Below are positions 22,633-33,362 of a stretch of DNA of 64,000 nt, one piece after another. The position numbers were made by a program, and so were the translations under genes. Below the pieces are notes generated by a model. That model did no database searches, had not been told where the DNA came from, and saw nothing but the letters and a program-made list of their open reading frames with translations. The stretch's first letter is position 1; each line of letters begins with the position of its first letter. Source of the DNA: Pleodorina starrii (lineage: Eukaryota; Chlorophyta; Chlorophyceae; Chlamydomonadales; Volvocaceae); assembly GCA_030267565.1 (NCBI GenBank), contig BRXU01000010.1, forward strand, positions 2,290,501 through 2,354,500. Direction: 5' to 3'.

Positions 22633-24353
22633 TCGGTGTCTGAGGTCCTTAGGGTGCGAGGGGCCTCGAGGGTGGGGGGAGTGCGGTGCGGGTTGCCTAG
22701 GGAGGGGGGTGCGGTTTTTTTTTTTTTTTTTTAATTCCGGAGGAACCCCGACTCGGGACATGGGACACACATGTTGTCTGGCGGCTCCACTGATGCTGCC
22801 ACTTCTGCTGAGTAGCTAGCGTGCCAGGCTTCTGGGCGACTCCACGGGGCCAGCTGGACGGTGCTGATGACAGTATGATGAGTCTTGTAAACCTCCGGAC
22901 GGGACAGGGACAGGGGTGGGCACCCTCCTTTCTCATCACACCCCGGGTAATGGTCACTGACTGGTTTCGATCCCGGGATCCCGGGGGGAATTGCGGTGCG
23001 GGGCTTGCTGTGGGTGGGGCCGGAGGGGGTCTTGGGGGTCGGGGGAGCTTAGGAGCAGGGTTGGTGTGGTGCAGGCTGCCGCGGGAGGCAGGTGCGGTTC
23101 GGAGGCTGCTGTCTTGAGGGGTCGCCCCCTGTGTGGGGTCTGTGGGTGTTTTGTCGCTGGCGCTCTCGTGCCTTGGTCTCTGACCCGGCGGTGCTGCCCC
23201 TGCGGCCTGGAGGGGGGGGTTCTTGGGAGTGGGGTGCGTGTGGCGCCGGGGGGTCTGGGGAGGGTTTCGGGGGGGGACTGGGGAGGGGCGGGGGGGCTTC
23301 GGTGCAGGGTTGGTGTGGTGCAGGCCGCCGTGGGAGGCAGGTGCGGTTCGGGGGTCGCCCCCAGGGTGGGGTCTGCGGGTGTCTTGTCGCCGGCGCGCTT
23401 GTGCCCTGGCTTCCAGCCAGGCAGTGTTGCCCCTGCTGCGCCCGTGGGGGTTCTTGGGAGCCGGGGGGACGTGGGAGTGAGGTTCCTGCGGTGCGGGGTG
23501 TCTTGGGAGGGAGGTGTGTCTTCGGGCCTGCTGTCTTGCGGGGACGCCCCCAGGGTGGGGTCGGTTGTTGTTTGTCTCCGGTGCGCTTGTGTGGCACCGT
23601 CCCTGCGGCTTTTGTGGCTCTGGGAGGCGGTTTCGGTGGTGCGGGGTTCTCTTCGGGCGTGCTGTGGGTTTTCTGTTTTCTCTGGTGCTCCCCGGTGGGG
23701 GGGGCTCGTTTGCCCTGGTTCGCTGCGGCGGTTGCCCGGTTTTGTTTGTTGTTCCTGTTGCTGTCGCCCAGGGTGTAGGGTTCGCCCCTTGGCTGTTGAG
23801 GTTGTGCAGGTTGTGGTTGTGTTGTCGCTGTGGTCGCTGTTGGGGCCTTTGCCCATCCCTGGGGCTTGTCTCCGGTGACGGGCCCTGTTGTTGGTCCGTG
23901 GTGCTGGCCCGGGTGTTGGGCCGTGGTTTTGGCCCTGGTGTTGGGCCGTGGTGTTGGCTCTGGTTTTGGGCCCTGGTGTTGGGCCCTGGTGTTGGGCTGT
24001 GGGGTTGGCCCTGGTGTTGGGCCGTGGTGTTGGCCCTGGTGTTGGGCCCTGGGGTTTGGCCCTGGTGTTGGGCCCTGGTGTTGGTTTCAGTTCCCTCCTC
24101 GGTGTCTTGGAGGAAGGGGTGGCCGTGTGTGCCGCCCGTGCAGCAGTGGCTCCTGGCCCCTTGCTGCCCCCGTCCCTGTCCCTGTCCTGTCTGCGAGTTT
24201 AGGCGTTGCTTGGCTTTTTCTCTCTCCTTGGCTCCTTGCGGTGGTTTTTTGGGCTTCTTGCCAGGCTGTTGCGGCTTGCCGGTCTTGCTCGGCTTGCCCG
24301 TTGGGCTTCGCTTTCCCAGTCCTTGTAACGTCCCTCGCAGGAAAAAAAAAAAA
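22633..24353 (+). mobile_element. family-L LINE E (3' UTR only, with SINE)
   Basis: Nearly the whole L 3' UTR, from about 20 bp past the ORF2 stop to GCAG plus 12 A, with a SINE at 22716-22991. Its right flank is minus-strand ORF2 of copy C. The left flank is the inverted L fragment ending at 22632. Confidence 0.85.
22716..22991 (-). mobile_element. family-S SINE, 5'-truncated
   Basis: T run, AATTCCGG, body through CCCGGGATCCCGGG; flanked by TGCGGT at 22710-22715 and 22992-22997. Confidence 0.93.
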
Positions 24354-24996
24354 GGCTGGCTGACCGGGCTTGCAGCGGCCGAGGGCAGTGATGGGGGGGA
24401 GGAGCGGGGCCGCATCCAGCCGGGGCTGGGCGTGGGGTTCATGGCAAACCACCGGCTGCGGCTGGGCGCTTGCTGAGCCAGCCAGTGTTGGTGCCAGCGG
24501 GCCTCCTGTTGCTGTAGCTGGCTGTGCGGCTGCTCGGGCCACGCCGCGGGCATGAGGGGCTCCGTGTCCTGGTCCCGGCCCCAGCTGTGACCGCGGGCGG
24601 TGAGGCGGTGGCGCGCCTCACTCACTGTGTAGTGGATGAGGGGCAGCGTGCCGTGGCCGTGGCTCAGGGGGTAGCACTGGACCGAGTCCCAAAGCCCCAG
24701 CAGCTGGTATTCCACTGGCCATGAGGAGGCGCGTTGGGCCGGGGGCGCCTCGCTGTATCGCTGATGGTCCTCCAAGGTCCAGTGTCGGCGCGGCTTGCGG
24801 CCCGGCAGCACGCAGGCTGCAGGCCAGTCGGCGTCCCCTGCTGCTCCGGCCTGCTCGCTGTCTGGGGGCACCAAGCGGCCGTTGGGCAGGACGGCCCACA
24901 AGACTCCCGTAGGGCTGCTTACCCGGCTGCCATCGGGCGACAGGAGCCAGTCGGGCGCCGGCGGCAGTTCGGGGTCCAGGGGGTCGGCTGGCAGCA

Positions 24997-25014
24997 AAAA
25001 AAAAAAAAAAAAAA
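24997..25014 (+). repeat. poly(A)-only insertion (18 A)
   Basis: GGCTGGCAGC-A18-GCAGTCTCC replaces GGCTGGCAGCAGTCTCC of other copies. AGC is repeated on both sides, so this looks like a retro-insertion in which nothing but the tail was copied. Confidence 0.75.
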
Positions 25015-25893
25015 GCAGTCTCCGCCAGTCGGCTGGGATGGCCCCAAGGACCGCCTGCATGAGGGGTTCGTGCTGGGTCATGGGCGACGCTGCACGGAGC
25101 TCGGCCAGGGTGCGGGGTCCCAGGTGGGCGGTCCCAGCCGGCGGGGTGAAGGGCTGGTCGGTGGCGGGGTCACGCAGGGCTGCATTGAAGAACAGGGGCT
25201 CATGCAGGATGGCACGCGCGTCCGTGGTCTCTGGGTAGGCCAGCCGGGTCGGGAGCGAGGAGCGGTAGGACTGCACCAGGCTGGCAATGAACGTAGGCAG
25301 GCTGGGGGGCGGTTCCGCCGTGCCATACACCCAGCCCCACCCAGTGGTCCCATCCGGCCTGTACTCGTCGAGCAGACCCCGCATGATCTGCTTCCATGGC
25401 TGCTGGCCGGGCTGAGCGAGCTGGGCGAGGGGCTTCGCATGCAGGGCGACCATGAATGCGTCGAGGTCGAGATGGCCGACACCGCCACAGTCGTGATCCT
25501 GGCAGGCGATCTCCGGGCCAGGCTTCAGCAGGGCCCGTCCGTGGCACACCAGGGACGCGTCTTCCTCCAGGAGCGACCAGGCCACAAAGCCGTCGATATG
25601 CTTGCGGAGTGCCGCCAGCTGGGGTGGGGTGGGGCGGATGATGGAGAGGTGGTATGCCAGGGTGTTTCCCAGCACCTGTTTGGCCACATGCACCCTGCCC
25701 ACGAGGCTGAGGCCGTGTCGCCGCCACACATGGCCGAGACGCTGAACCCGCTGAATTCTGCTGGTGTAGCAGAGCCGCGCGGCCTCCACCGGGTCCAGAG
25801 TGAGAGGGATTCCCAGGTGGCGTGGGGGTTCATCACCAGGAGTCGGGAAACTCGCACCAGTTGCGGCGTTGGGCCCCACCACCGGCTCGTGGG

Positions 25894-26177
25894 TTTTTTT
25901 TTTTTTTTTTCTGCGAGGGACGTTACAAGGACTGGGAAAGCGAAGCCCAACGGGCAAGCCGAGCAAGACCGGCAAGCCGCAACAGCCTGGCAAGAAGCCC
26001 AAAAAACCACCGCAAGGAGCCAAGGAGAGAGAAAAAGCCAAGCAACGCCTAAACTCGCAGACAGGACAGGGACAGGGACGGGGGCAGCAAGGGGCCAGGA
26101 GCCACTGCTGCACGGGCGGCACACACGGCCACCCCTACCTCCAAGACACCGAGGAGGGAACTGAAACCAACACCAGG
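25894..26177 (-). mobile_element. family-L LINE G, 284-bp 3' fragment
   Basis: T run plus the last 260 or so bases of the L 3' UTR. GTGGG at 25889-25893 is repeated at 26178-26182. A clean insertion of L into L. Confidence 0.95.
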
Positions 26178-28012
26178 GTGGGTACCCAGCACCATCCCCT
26201 TCCCCTTGCTGGCATTGACCCGTGCGTTGCTGGCCCTGCAGAACAGCTGGACTGCCGCGGTAGCGACCTCCCCATCCCTGTCGACATTGCTGACCGTGAG
26301 CACCGTATCGTCCGCGTGGTGGGTGACAGGGGGGGCTGGCACGTTGTTGGGGAGGGTGGGGGTGCGGAGAGCGTTGGTGTTGCGCAGGTGGTGCAGGTAC
26401 GAGGTGAGAGGTTCCAGCTGCATGACCCACAGGACGGGCGACAGGGTGCTGCCCTGCTGAAGGCCGTTGCTGACCGGGAAAGGTGCTGACTGGTGCCCAT
26501 TGACCACCACCCGGCAGGAGCCATCTGACGTGAGCAGGCGCAGCCAGCGCTGTGTGTGCTGACCGAAGCCCATGGCCTCGGCCACCCGGTAGAGCCAGGG
26601 GCGATGGACCCGGTCGTAGGCCTTCTCGATGTCGAGTATGATGAGGGCTGCCGGTTGCTGCGAGTGCCGCACCCACTCCGCCAGGGCCAGGTGGTAAAGG
26701 GTGTTGTCGCGGATGTCCCGGCCGCTGACGAAGGCAGTCTGCAGCGGGTCTATCAGGTAGTCCAGTGCCGGCTGTAGGCGATTGCTGACGGCCTTGCAGA
26801 CAAGCTTGTAGTCGCATTGGAGCAGGGTGATGGGCCGGTAGCTGCTCAGGCTGGGCCGGGGCAGGCCTTTGCCTTTGTAGATGAGAGTGATGACCCCTTC
26901 GCGCCAGCTGAGCGGCAGGGAGTCGGCAGCTGCGGCCCCGGTCTCCACGGATCCCTGGGTGAAGGCTGCGTTGGCGGCGGCGAGCAGCAGCGGGCCCAGC
27001 AGCGGCCACAGCACCCGGTACACCTCATAAGGCAGGCCGTCCGAGCCAGGGGCGGTGCCATTCAGACAGGACGACAGAGCAGCCGCAAGTTCGTCCAGCT
27101 GCAGCTCGCCGGCGGCTGGGGCTGCGTCGGCAGCTTCCCTGAGGGGCTGGGGGAGCCGGCGGCGGAGGTGCTGCAGGAGCTGGTCTTGGGCTGTCAGGTC
27201 CACCTGCTCCACCCGGAACAGACCCGTGGGGCTGTCACTGCTGTACATGGCGTGGGCCGCGGCTGTGATAGCGGCGGCCGCACCCGGGTCACTGAGCGGA
27301 ACCGGGAGGGGCTGACCCGGGACTGAGAGGTGGGTGACTGGCTCCCGGGTGCGCACCTCGCGTCCGAGCTGGTGGAACCAGCCGGTGCCCTTGTCGCCAT
27401 GCTGCGTGTACGCGGCGTCCAGCGCTGCTGTGCGGCGGATGGCGGCCTGTTTGACTGCCGTGGTGAGCTGGCTGCAGGCCTGTGCTGCCAAGGCGCCGGC
27501 GTCGGGCCCGGGCATAGCATGCTGCATGGCTGCCAGGGCTGCACACGCAGCGTGTTTGGCCGCCCTCAGGCTGGCGGCCTGGTCCGTCAGGTGCTGTCTG
27601 TGGAGGTGATCGGCTGCACTGCGGAGGCGACCTTTCAGACATTCCCACACCTCACGTGGGTCAGCAGCGGCGTCTTGCTGCTGGACGGCCTGGATTGCCA
27701 GCTCCACTGCCGACTGCAGGCGGGGCAGCAGGCTGGGGTGGTACAGCAGGTACGTGGGGAACGCCCAGCTGCTGCGGCCGAGGGTGGGGAGCCCTGGCAG
27801 CGCCAGCTCCAAGAGCACCCCATGATGATCCCCCGGGGCGCCTGGCACCACCCGAACAGCTGTCACGTACTGCTGCAGAGGTTGGCTAATGAGCCAGCGG
27901 TCCAGGCGTGCCACCGGCGGTCGAGTTGGTGATGCCGGGTGAGTGAAGCCCCCCCCCCACGCCGGAAGACAGCCAGGGGTCGACCAGATTGGCCCCGTGG
28001 ACCAGGGCCTGC

Positions 28013-28315
28013 AGACGAGCAGGCGGGGTGGGGGCATGCCGCGAAGTAGTCCACGAACTGGTCGTGGTACCCAGCCGCAAGGGTGTCTGCGGGGGGGACC
28101 CACTGGCTGGGCGTGGCTGTGATCAAGCTAGCGGCCCGCAGCACGTCGAGCTCCGCGGTCGGCAGTCCCAGGCCCGGGGCAGTGCTGGGGCCCGGCGGGG
28201 GCTGGTGTGGAGGGCTGGCGGCCTGCGCTGTGGGGCTGTGGGCGGCCAGCTGGGGCGGCGGGCCGTGAGCTGCCCAGCCGGGGCTGGGCGTCAGCTGGGG
28301 GGGCAGCTCGGGCCC
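28013..28315 (-). pseudogene. LINE ORF1 fragment
   Basis: About 100 codons of the ORF1 C-terminal conserved region (GYHDQFVDYFAACPHPAC in frame with ORF1) and the Pro-rich linker. It is joined to ORF2 at 28012 by deletion and replaced by satellite at 28316. Confidence 0.85.
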
Positions 28316-28536
28316 CCGGACTTCCTGGAAGGCGATCAGAGGGCCCGGAAGGCCGTTTGAGAGCCCCAGAACGCCTTTGGAGGGTCCGGAAGGCCCTCAG
28401 AAGGCCCGGAAGGCCCTAGGGGGGCCCGGATTGCTTGCTGTAGGCTGGAAGCCTTTGGACTTCCTTGAAGGCGATCAGAGGGCCCGGAAGGCCGTTTGAG
28501 AGCCCCAGAATGCCTTTGGAGGGTCCGGAAGGCCCT
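28316..28536 (-). repeat. 139-bp satellite, about 1.6 units, inverted
   Basis: Same monomer as at 29041-30600 but in the opposite orientation (CTTCCTGGAAGGCGATCAGA…). It ends at CTGCAGCTCAGTACAGACC, which is L 5' UTR sequence in plus orientation. Confidence 0.9.
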
Positions 28537-28697
28537 GCAGCTCAGTACAGACCGACCAGACGGCCTCAGGCGCTCGAGGAGCTCCCGCAGAGCCAGGGTG
28601 CAGGCAGGGAGGAGTGCAAGTCCCCCGCCTGCTCTCCTGGGACGGGCCCCTAGCAGCAGAGTTGGGGGCTCTACAGCAGCAGCTTCAGCAGCAGAAC

Positions 28698-28732
<35 letters not shown>

Positions 28733-29040
28733 GCACCACCAGCAACAGCAGTATCAACATCAGCACGCCGCAGCAGCAGCAACAGCCAGTTCAGCATCAG
28801 CAACAGCATCAGCAACAGCCCGCCCTCATGTTTGTTGGCCCACGGCCTCGCAGACTGCCGGTGGCAGCTTTGCACGCCGCCCCCCAGGGTCCCCCACGCT
28901 GTGCGGCCTCCACCGGTCAGCTCCCCCGGTCCGCTCGGTATGCGGCCTCCCTCACGGCCAGCCTGCCAGCTTCAGTCCGGGCTCGCAAGCAGGCCCCGGG
29001 GGGCGCCCCCACCTCATGGGAGATCGCCCCCGCCCAGCAG
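28537..29040 (+). mobile_element. family-L LINE H, 5' fragment between satellites
   Basis: End of the 5' UTR, CAG tract (about 28676-28760) and the first 71 ORF1 codons from ATG at 28828. Here the frame upstream of the ATG is open (QQHQQQPAL before the Met), unlike copy A. It is joined to the satellite at a CAGCA microhomology at 29040. No poly(A) or 3' end is present. Confidence 0.85.
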
Positions 29041-30600
29041 CAAGCCATCCGGGCCCCCCGAGAGCCTTCCGGGCCTTCTGAGGGCCTTCCGGATCCTCCA
29101 AAAGCGTTCTGGGGCTCTCAAACGGCCTTCCGGGCCCTCTAATCGCCTTCCAGGAATTCCAAAGGCTTCCAGCCCACAGCAAGCCTTCCGGGCCCCCCCG
29201 GGCCTTCTCAGGGCCTTCCGGACCCTCCAAAAGCGTTCTGGGGCTCTCAAACGGCCTTCCGGGCCATCTGATTGCCTTCCAGGAAGTCCAAAGGCTTCCA
29301 GCCCACAGCAAGCCATCCGGGCCCCCCGAGGCCTTCCGAGCCTTCTGAGGGCCTTCCGGACCCTCCAAAGGCATTCTGGGGCTCTCAAACGGCCTTCCAG
29401 GCCCTCTGATCGCCTTCCAGGAAGTCCGAAGGCTTCCAGCCCACAGCAAGCCATCCGGGCCCCCCGAGGGCCTTCCGGGCCTTCTGAGGGCCTTCTGGAC
29501 CCTCCAAAGGCGTTCTGGGGCTCTCAAACGGCCTTCCGGGCCCTCTGATCGCCTTCCAGGAAGTCCGAAGGCTTCCAGCCCACAGCAAGCCATCCGGGCC
29601 CCCCGAGGGCCTTCCGGGCCTTCTGAGGGCCTTCCGGATCCTCCAAAAGCGTTCTGGGGCTCTCAAACGGCCTTCCGGGCCCTCTGATCGCCTTCCAGGA
29701 AGTACAAAGTCTTCCAGCCCACAGCAAGCCATCCGGGTCCCCCCGGGCCTTCTGAGGGCCCTCCGGACCCTCCAAAAGCGTTCTGGGGCTCTCAAACGGC
29801 CTTCTGGGCCCTCTGATTGCCTTCCAGGAAGTCCAAAGGCTTCCAGCCCACAGCAAGCCATCCGGGTCCCCCCGGGCCTTCTGAGGGCCCTCCGGACCCT
29901 CCAATAGCGTTCTGGGGCTCTCAAACGGCCTTCCGGGCCCTCTGATCGCCTTCCAGGAAGTCCAAAGGCTTCCAGCCCACAGCAAGCCATCCGGGCCCCC
30001 CGAGGGCCTTCCGGGCCTTCTGAGGGCCTTCCGGACCCTCCAAAGGCATTCTGGGGCTCTCAAACGGCCTTCCGGGCCCTCTGATTGCCATCCAGGAAGT
30101 CCAAAGGCTTCCAGCCCACAGCAAGCCATCCGGGCCCCCCTAGGGCCTTCCGGGCCTTCTGAGGGCCTTCCGGACCCTCCAAAGGCATTCTGGGGCTCTC
30201 AAACGGCCTTCCGGGCCCTCTGATTGCCTTCCGAAGTCCAAAGGCTTCCAGCCCACAGCAAGCCATCCGGGCCCCCCTAGGGCCTTCCGGGCCTTCTGAG
30301 GGCCTTCCAGATCCTCCAAAGGCATTCTGGGGCTCTCAAACGGCCTTCCGGGCCCTCTGATCGCCTTCCGAAGTCCAAAGGCTTCCAGCCCACAGCAAGC
30401 CATCCGGGCCCCCCGAGAGCCTTCCGGGCCTTCTGAGGGCCTTCCGGACCCTCCAAAGGCATTCTGGGGCTCTCAAACGGCCTTCCGGGCCCTCTGATCG
30501 CCTTCCAGGAAGTCCAAAGGCTTCCAGCCCACAGCAAGCAATCCGGGCCCCCCTAGGGCCTTCCGGGCCTTCTGAGGGCCTTCCGGACCCTCCAAAGGCG
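29041..30600 (+). repeat. 139-bp satellite array, about 11 units
   Basis: Tandem monomers with landmarks GCAAGCCATCCGGGCC, CCTCCAAAGGCATTCTGG and TCTCAAACGGCCTTCC. Most are 139 bp; some are about 129 bp (missing GAGGGCCTTC after the C run) or 135 bp (missing AGGA, near 30230 and 30370). Reading frames run through all phases because 139 is not a multiple of 3; I do not regard them as genes. Confidence 0.93.
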
Positions 30601-30712
30601 TTTTTTTTTCTGCGAGGGACGTTACAAGGACTGGGAAAGCGAAGCCCAACGGGCAAGCCGAGTAAGACCGGCAAGCCACAACAACCTGGCAAGAAGCCCA
30701 AAAAAAACCACC
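30601..30712 (-). mobile_element. family-L LINE 3' fragment
   Basis: T9, CTGCGAGGGACG and about 100 bp of L 3' UTR. It starts inside a satellite monomer and ends where plus-strand ORF2 (GCAGCAGCTGGGCG) begins. Confidence 0.88.
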
Positions 30713-30797
30713 GCAGCAGCTGGGCGTTCCCCACGTACCTGCTGTACCACCCCAGCCTGCTGCCCCGCCTGCAGTCGGCAGTGGAGCTGGCAATCCA

Positions 30798-31918
30798 TTG
30801 GGAGTGGGGTGCGTGTGGCGCCGGGGGGTCTGGGGAGGGTTTCGGGGGGGGGACTGGGGAGGGGCGGGGGGGCTTCGGTGCAGGGTTGGTGTGGTGCAGG
30901 CCGCCGTGGGAGGCAGGTGCGGTTCGGGGGTCGCCCCCAGGGTGGGGTCTGCGGGTGTCTTGTCGCCGGCACGCTTGTGCCCTGGCTTCCAGCCAGGCAG
31001 TGTTGCCCCTGCTGCGCCCGTGGGGGTTCTTGGGAGCCGGGGGGACGTGGGAGTGAGGTTCCTGCGGTGCGGGGTGTCTTGGGAGGGAGGTGTGTCTTCG
31101 GGCCTGCTGTCTTGCGGGGACGCCCCCAGGGTGGGGTCGGTTGTTGTTTGTCTCCGGTGCGCTTGTGTGGCACCGTCCCTGCGGCTTTTGTGGCTCTGGG
31201 AGGCGGTTTCGGTGGTGCGGGGTTCTCTTCGGGCGTGCTGTGGGTTTTCTGTTTTCTCTGGTGCTCCCCGGTGGGGGGGGGGCTCGTTTGCCCTGGTTCG
31301 CTGCGGTGGTTGCCCGGTTTTGTTTGTTGTTCCTGTTGCTGTCGCCCAGGGTGTAGGGTTCGCCCCTTGGCTGTTGAGGTTGTGCAGGTTGTGGTTGTGT
31401 TGTCGCTGTGGTCGCTGTTGGGGCCTTTGCCCATCCCTGGGGCTTGTCTCCGGTGACGGGCCCTGTTGTTGGTCCGTGGTGCTGGCCCGGGTGTTGGGCC
31501 GTGGTTTTGGCCCTGGTGTTGGGCCGTGGTGTTGGCTCTGGTTTTGGGCCCTGGTGTTGGGCCCTGGTGTTGGGCTGTGGGGTTGGCCCTGGTGTTGGGC
31601 CGTGGTGTTGGCCCTGGTGTTGGGCCCTGGGGTTTGGCCCTGGTGTTGGGCCCTGGTGTTGGTTTCAGTTCCCTCCTCGGTGTCTTGGAGGTAGGGGTGG
31701 CCGTGTGTGCCGCCCGTGCAGCAGTGGCTCCTGGCCCCTTGCTGCCCCCGTCCCTGTCCCTGTCCTGTCTGCGAGTTTAGGCGTTGCTTGGCTTTTTCTC
31801 TCTCCTTGGCTCCTTGCGGTGGTTTTTTGGGCTTCTTGCCAGGCTGTTGTGGCTTGCCGGTCTTGCTCGGCTTGCCCGTTGGGCTTCGCTTTCCCAGTCC
31901 TTGTAACGTCCCTCGCAG

Positions 31919-31980
<62 letters not shown>
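30798..31980 (+). mobile_element. family-L LINE J, 3' UTR with a 62-A tail
   Basis: AATCCA at 30792-30797 and 31981-31986 flank a copy holding most of the L 3' UTR and an uninterrupted run of 62 A (31919-31980). The long pure tail suggests a recent insertion. Confidence 0.95.
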
Positions 31981-31985
<5 letters not shown>

Positions 31986-33031
31986 AGGCCGTCCAGCAGC
32001 AAGACGCCGCTGCTGACCCGCGCGAGGTGTGGGAATGTCTGAAAGGTCGCCTCCGCAGTGCAGCCGATCACCTCCACAGACAGCACCTGAAGGACCAGGC
32101 CGCCAGCCTGAGGGTGGCCAAACACGCTGCGTGTGCAGCCCTGGCAGCCATGCAGCATGCTATGCCCGGGCCCGACGCCGGCGCCCTGGCAGCACAGGCC
32201 TGCAGCCAGCTCACCACGGCAGTCAAACAGGCCGCCATCCGCCGCACAGCAGCGCTGGACGCCGCGTACACGCAGCATGGCGACAAGGGCACCGGCTGGT
32301 TCCACCAGCTCGGACGCGAGGTGCGCACCCGGGAGCCAGTCACCCACCTCTCAGTCCCGGGTCAGCCCCTCCCGGTTCCGCTCAGTGACCTGGGTGCGGC
32401 CGCCGCTATCACAGCTGCGGCCCACGCCATGTACAGCAGTGACAGCCCCACGGGTCTGTTCCGGGTGGAGCAGGTGGACCTGACAGCCCAAGACCAGCTC
32501 CTGCAGCACCTCCGCCGCCGGCTCCCCCAGCCCCTCAGGGAAGCTGCCGACGCAGCCCCAGCCGCCGGCGAGCTGCAGCTGGACGAACTTGCGACTGCTC
32601 TGTCGTCTGAATGGCACCGCCCCTGGCTCGGACGGCCTGCCTTATGAGGTGTACCGGGTGCTGTGGCCGCTGCTGGGCCTGCTGCTGCTCGCCACAGCCA
32701 ATGCAGCCTTCACCCAGGGATCCGTGGAGACCGGGGCCGCAGCTGCCGACTCCCTGCCGCTCAGCTGGCGCGAAGGGGTCATCACTCTCATCTACAAAGG
32801 CAAAGGCCTGCCCCGGCCCAGCCTGAGCAGCTACCGGCCCATCACCCTGCTCCAATGCGACTACAAGCTTGTCTGCAAGGCCGTCAGCAATCGCCTACAG
32901 CCGGCACTGGACTACCTGATAGACCTGCTGCAGACTGCCTTCGTCAGCGGCCGGGACATCCGGGACAACACCCTTTACCACCTGGCCCTGGCGGAGTGGG
33001 TTCGGCACTCGCAGCAACCAGCAGCCCTCAT

Positions 33032-33113
33032 TTTTTTTTGAATTCCGGAGGAACCCGGACTCAGGACATGGGACACACATGTTGTCTGGCGGCTCCACTG
33101 ATGCTGCCACTTC
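33032..33113 (-). mobile_element. family-S SINE, outer piece
   Basis: T run and 70 bp of the S 3' end, at the same CCTCAT site (33026-33031) as the SINE at 11588, and with the same diagnostic base (ACTCAGGAC rather than ACTCGGGAC). Confidence 0.85.
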
Positions 33114-33362
33114 TTTTTTTTTTTTTTTGAATTCCGGAGGAACCCGGACTCGGGACATGGGACACACATGTTGTCTGGCGGCTCCACTGATGCTGCCACT
33201 TCTGCTGAGTAGCTAGCGTGCCAGGCTTCTGGGCGACTCCACGGGCCAGCTGGACGGTGCTGATGACTGTATGATGAGTCTTGTAAACCTCCGGACAGGA
33301 CAGGGACAGGGGTGGGCACCCTCCTTTCTCATCACACCCCGGGTAATGGTCACTGACCGGTT
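33114..33362 (-). mobile_element. family-S SINE, inner piece
   Basis: A second T run and S body follow directly and end at CCTCATCATACTCG (33363-33376), exactly where the SINE at 11588-11830 ends. The distal part of the outer SINE is absent, so the pair looks like a recombination or conversion product rather than simple nesting. Confidence 0.85.

Larger units (their letters stand above)
24354..28012 (-). pseudogene. LINE ORF2 of copy C (RT well preserved, ends lost)
   Basis: Reading from 28012 downward: the end of the endonuclease (FTHPASPTRPPVARLDRWLI, with the LDRW motif in frame near 27900), linker, a full reverse transcriptase (DIEKAYDRV near 26610; HHADDTVLTV near 26310; GLQQGSTLSP near 26465) and the connection region down to 24354. 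An 18-A insertion (24997-25014) and a 284-bp L insertion (25894-26177) break it. The endonuclease start is deleted: at 28012 the sequence jumps from ORF2 codons to ORF1 at a short GCAG/GACGAG-type microhomology. Confidence 0.88.
15586..28315 (-). mobile_element. family-L LINE copy C (minus strand, repeatedly interrupted)
   Basis: I read these pieces as one element: 3' tail and UTR 15586-15811, UTR 17319-17528 and 17771-18876, ORF2 C-terminus 18877-19465, then (after further insertions and a loss of about 400 bp) ORF2 24354-28012 and ORF1 28013-28315. It inserted in the 3' UTR of copy B. An internal deletion joins the endonuclease coding region directly to ORF1 at 28012. The pieces are individually clear; that all belong to a single insertion is inference. 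Confidence 0.7.

Noticed and set aside
22633..24353. Twin-primed insertion explaining the inverted L junction at 22632
   Set aside because: The inverted left part carries its own 3' tail (T run at 19466), which twin priming would not produce. Two separate insertions with a later rearrangement fit better.
29385..30734. Repeated 'proteins' (CCGLEAFGLPGRRSEG type) in the satellite
   Set aside because: Tandem monomers without stops give frames in several phases. Frame changes follow monomer length, not codon conservation.
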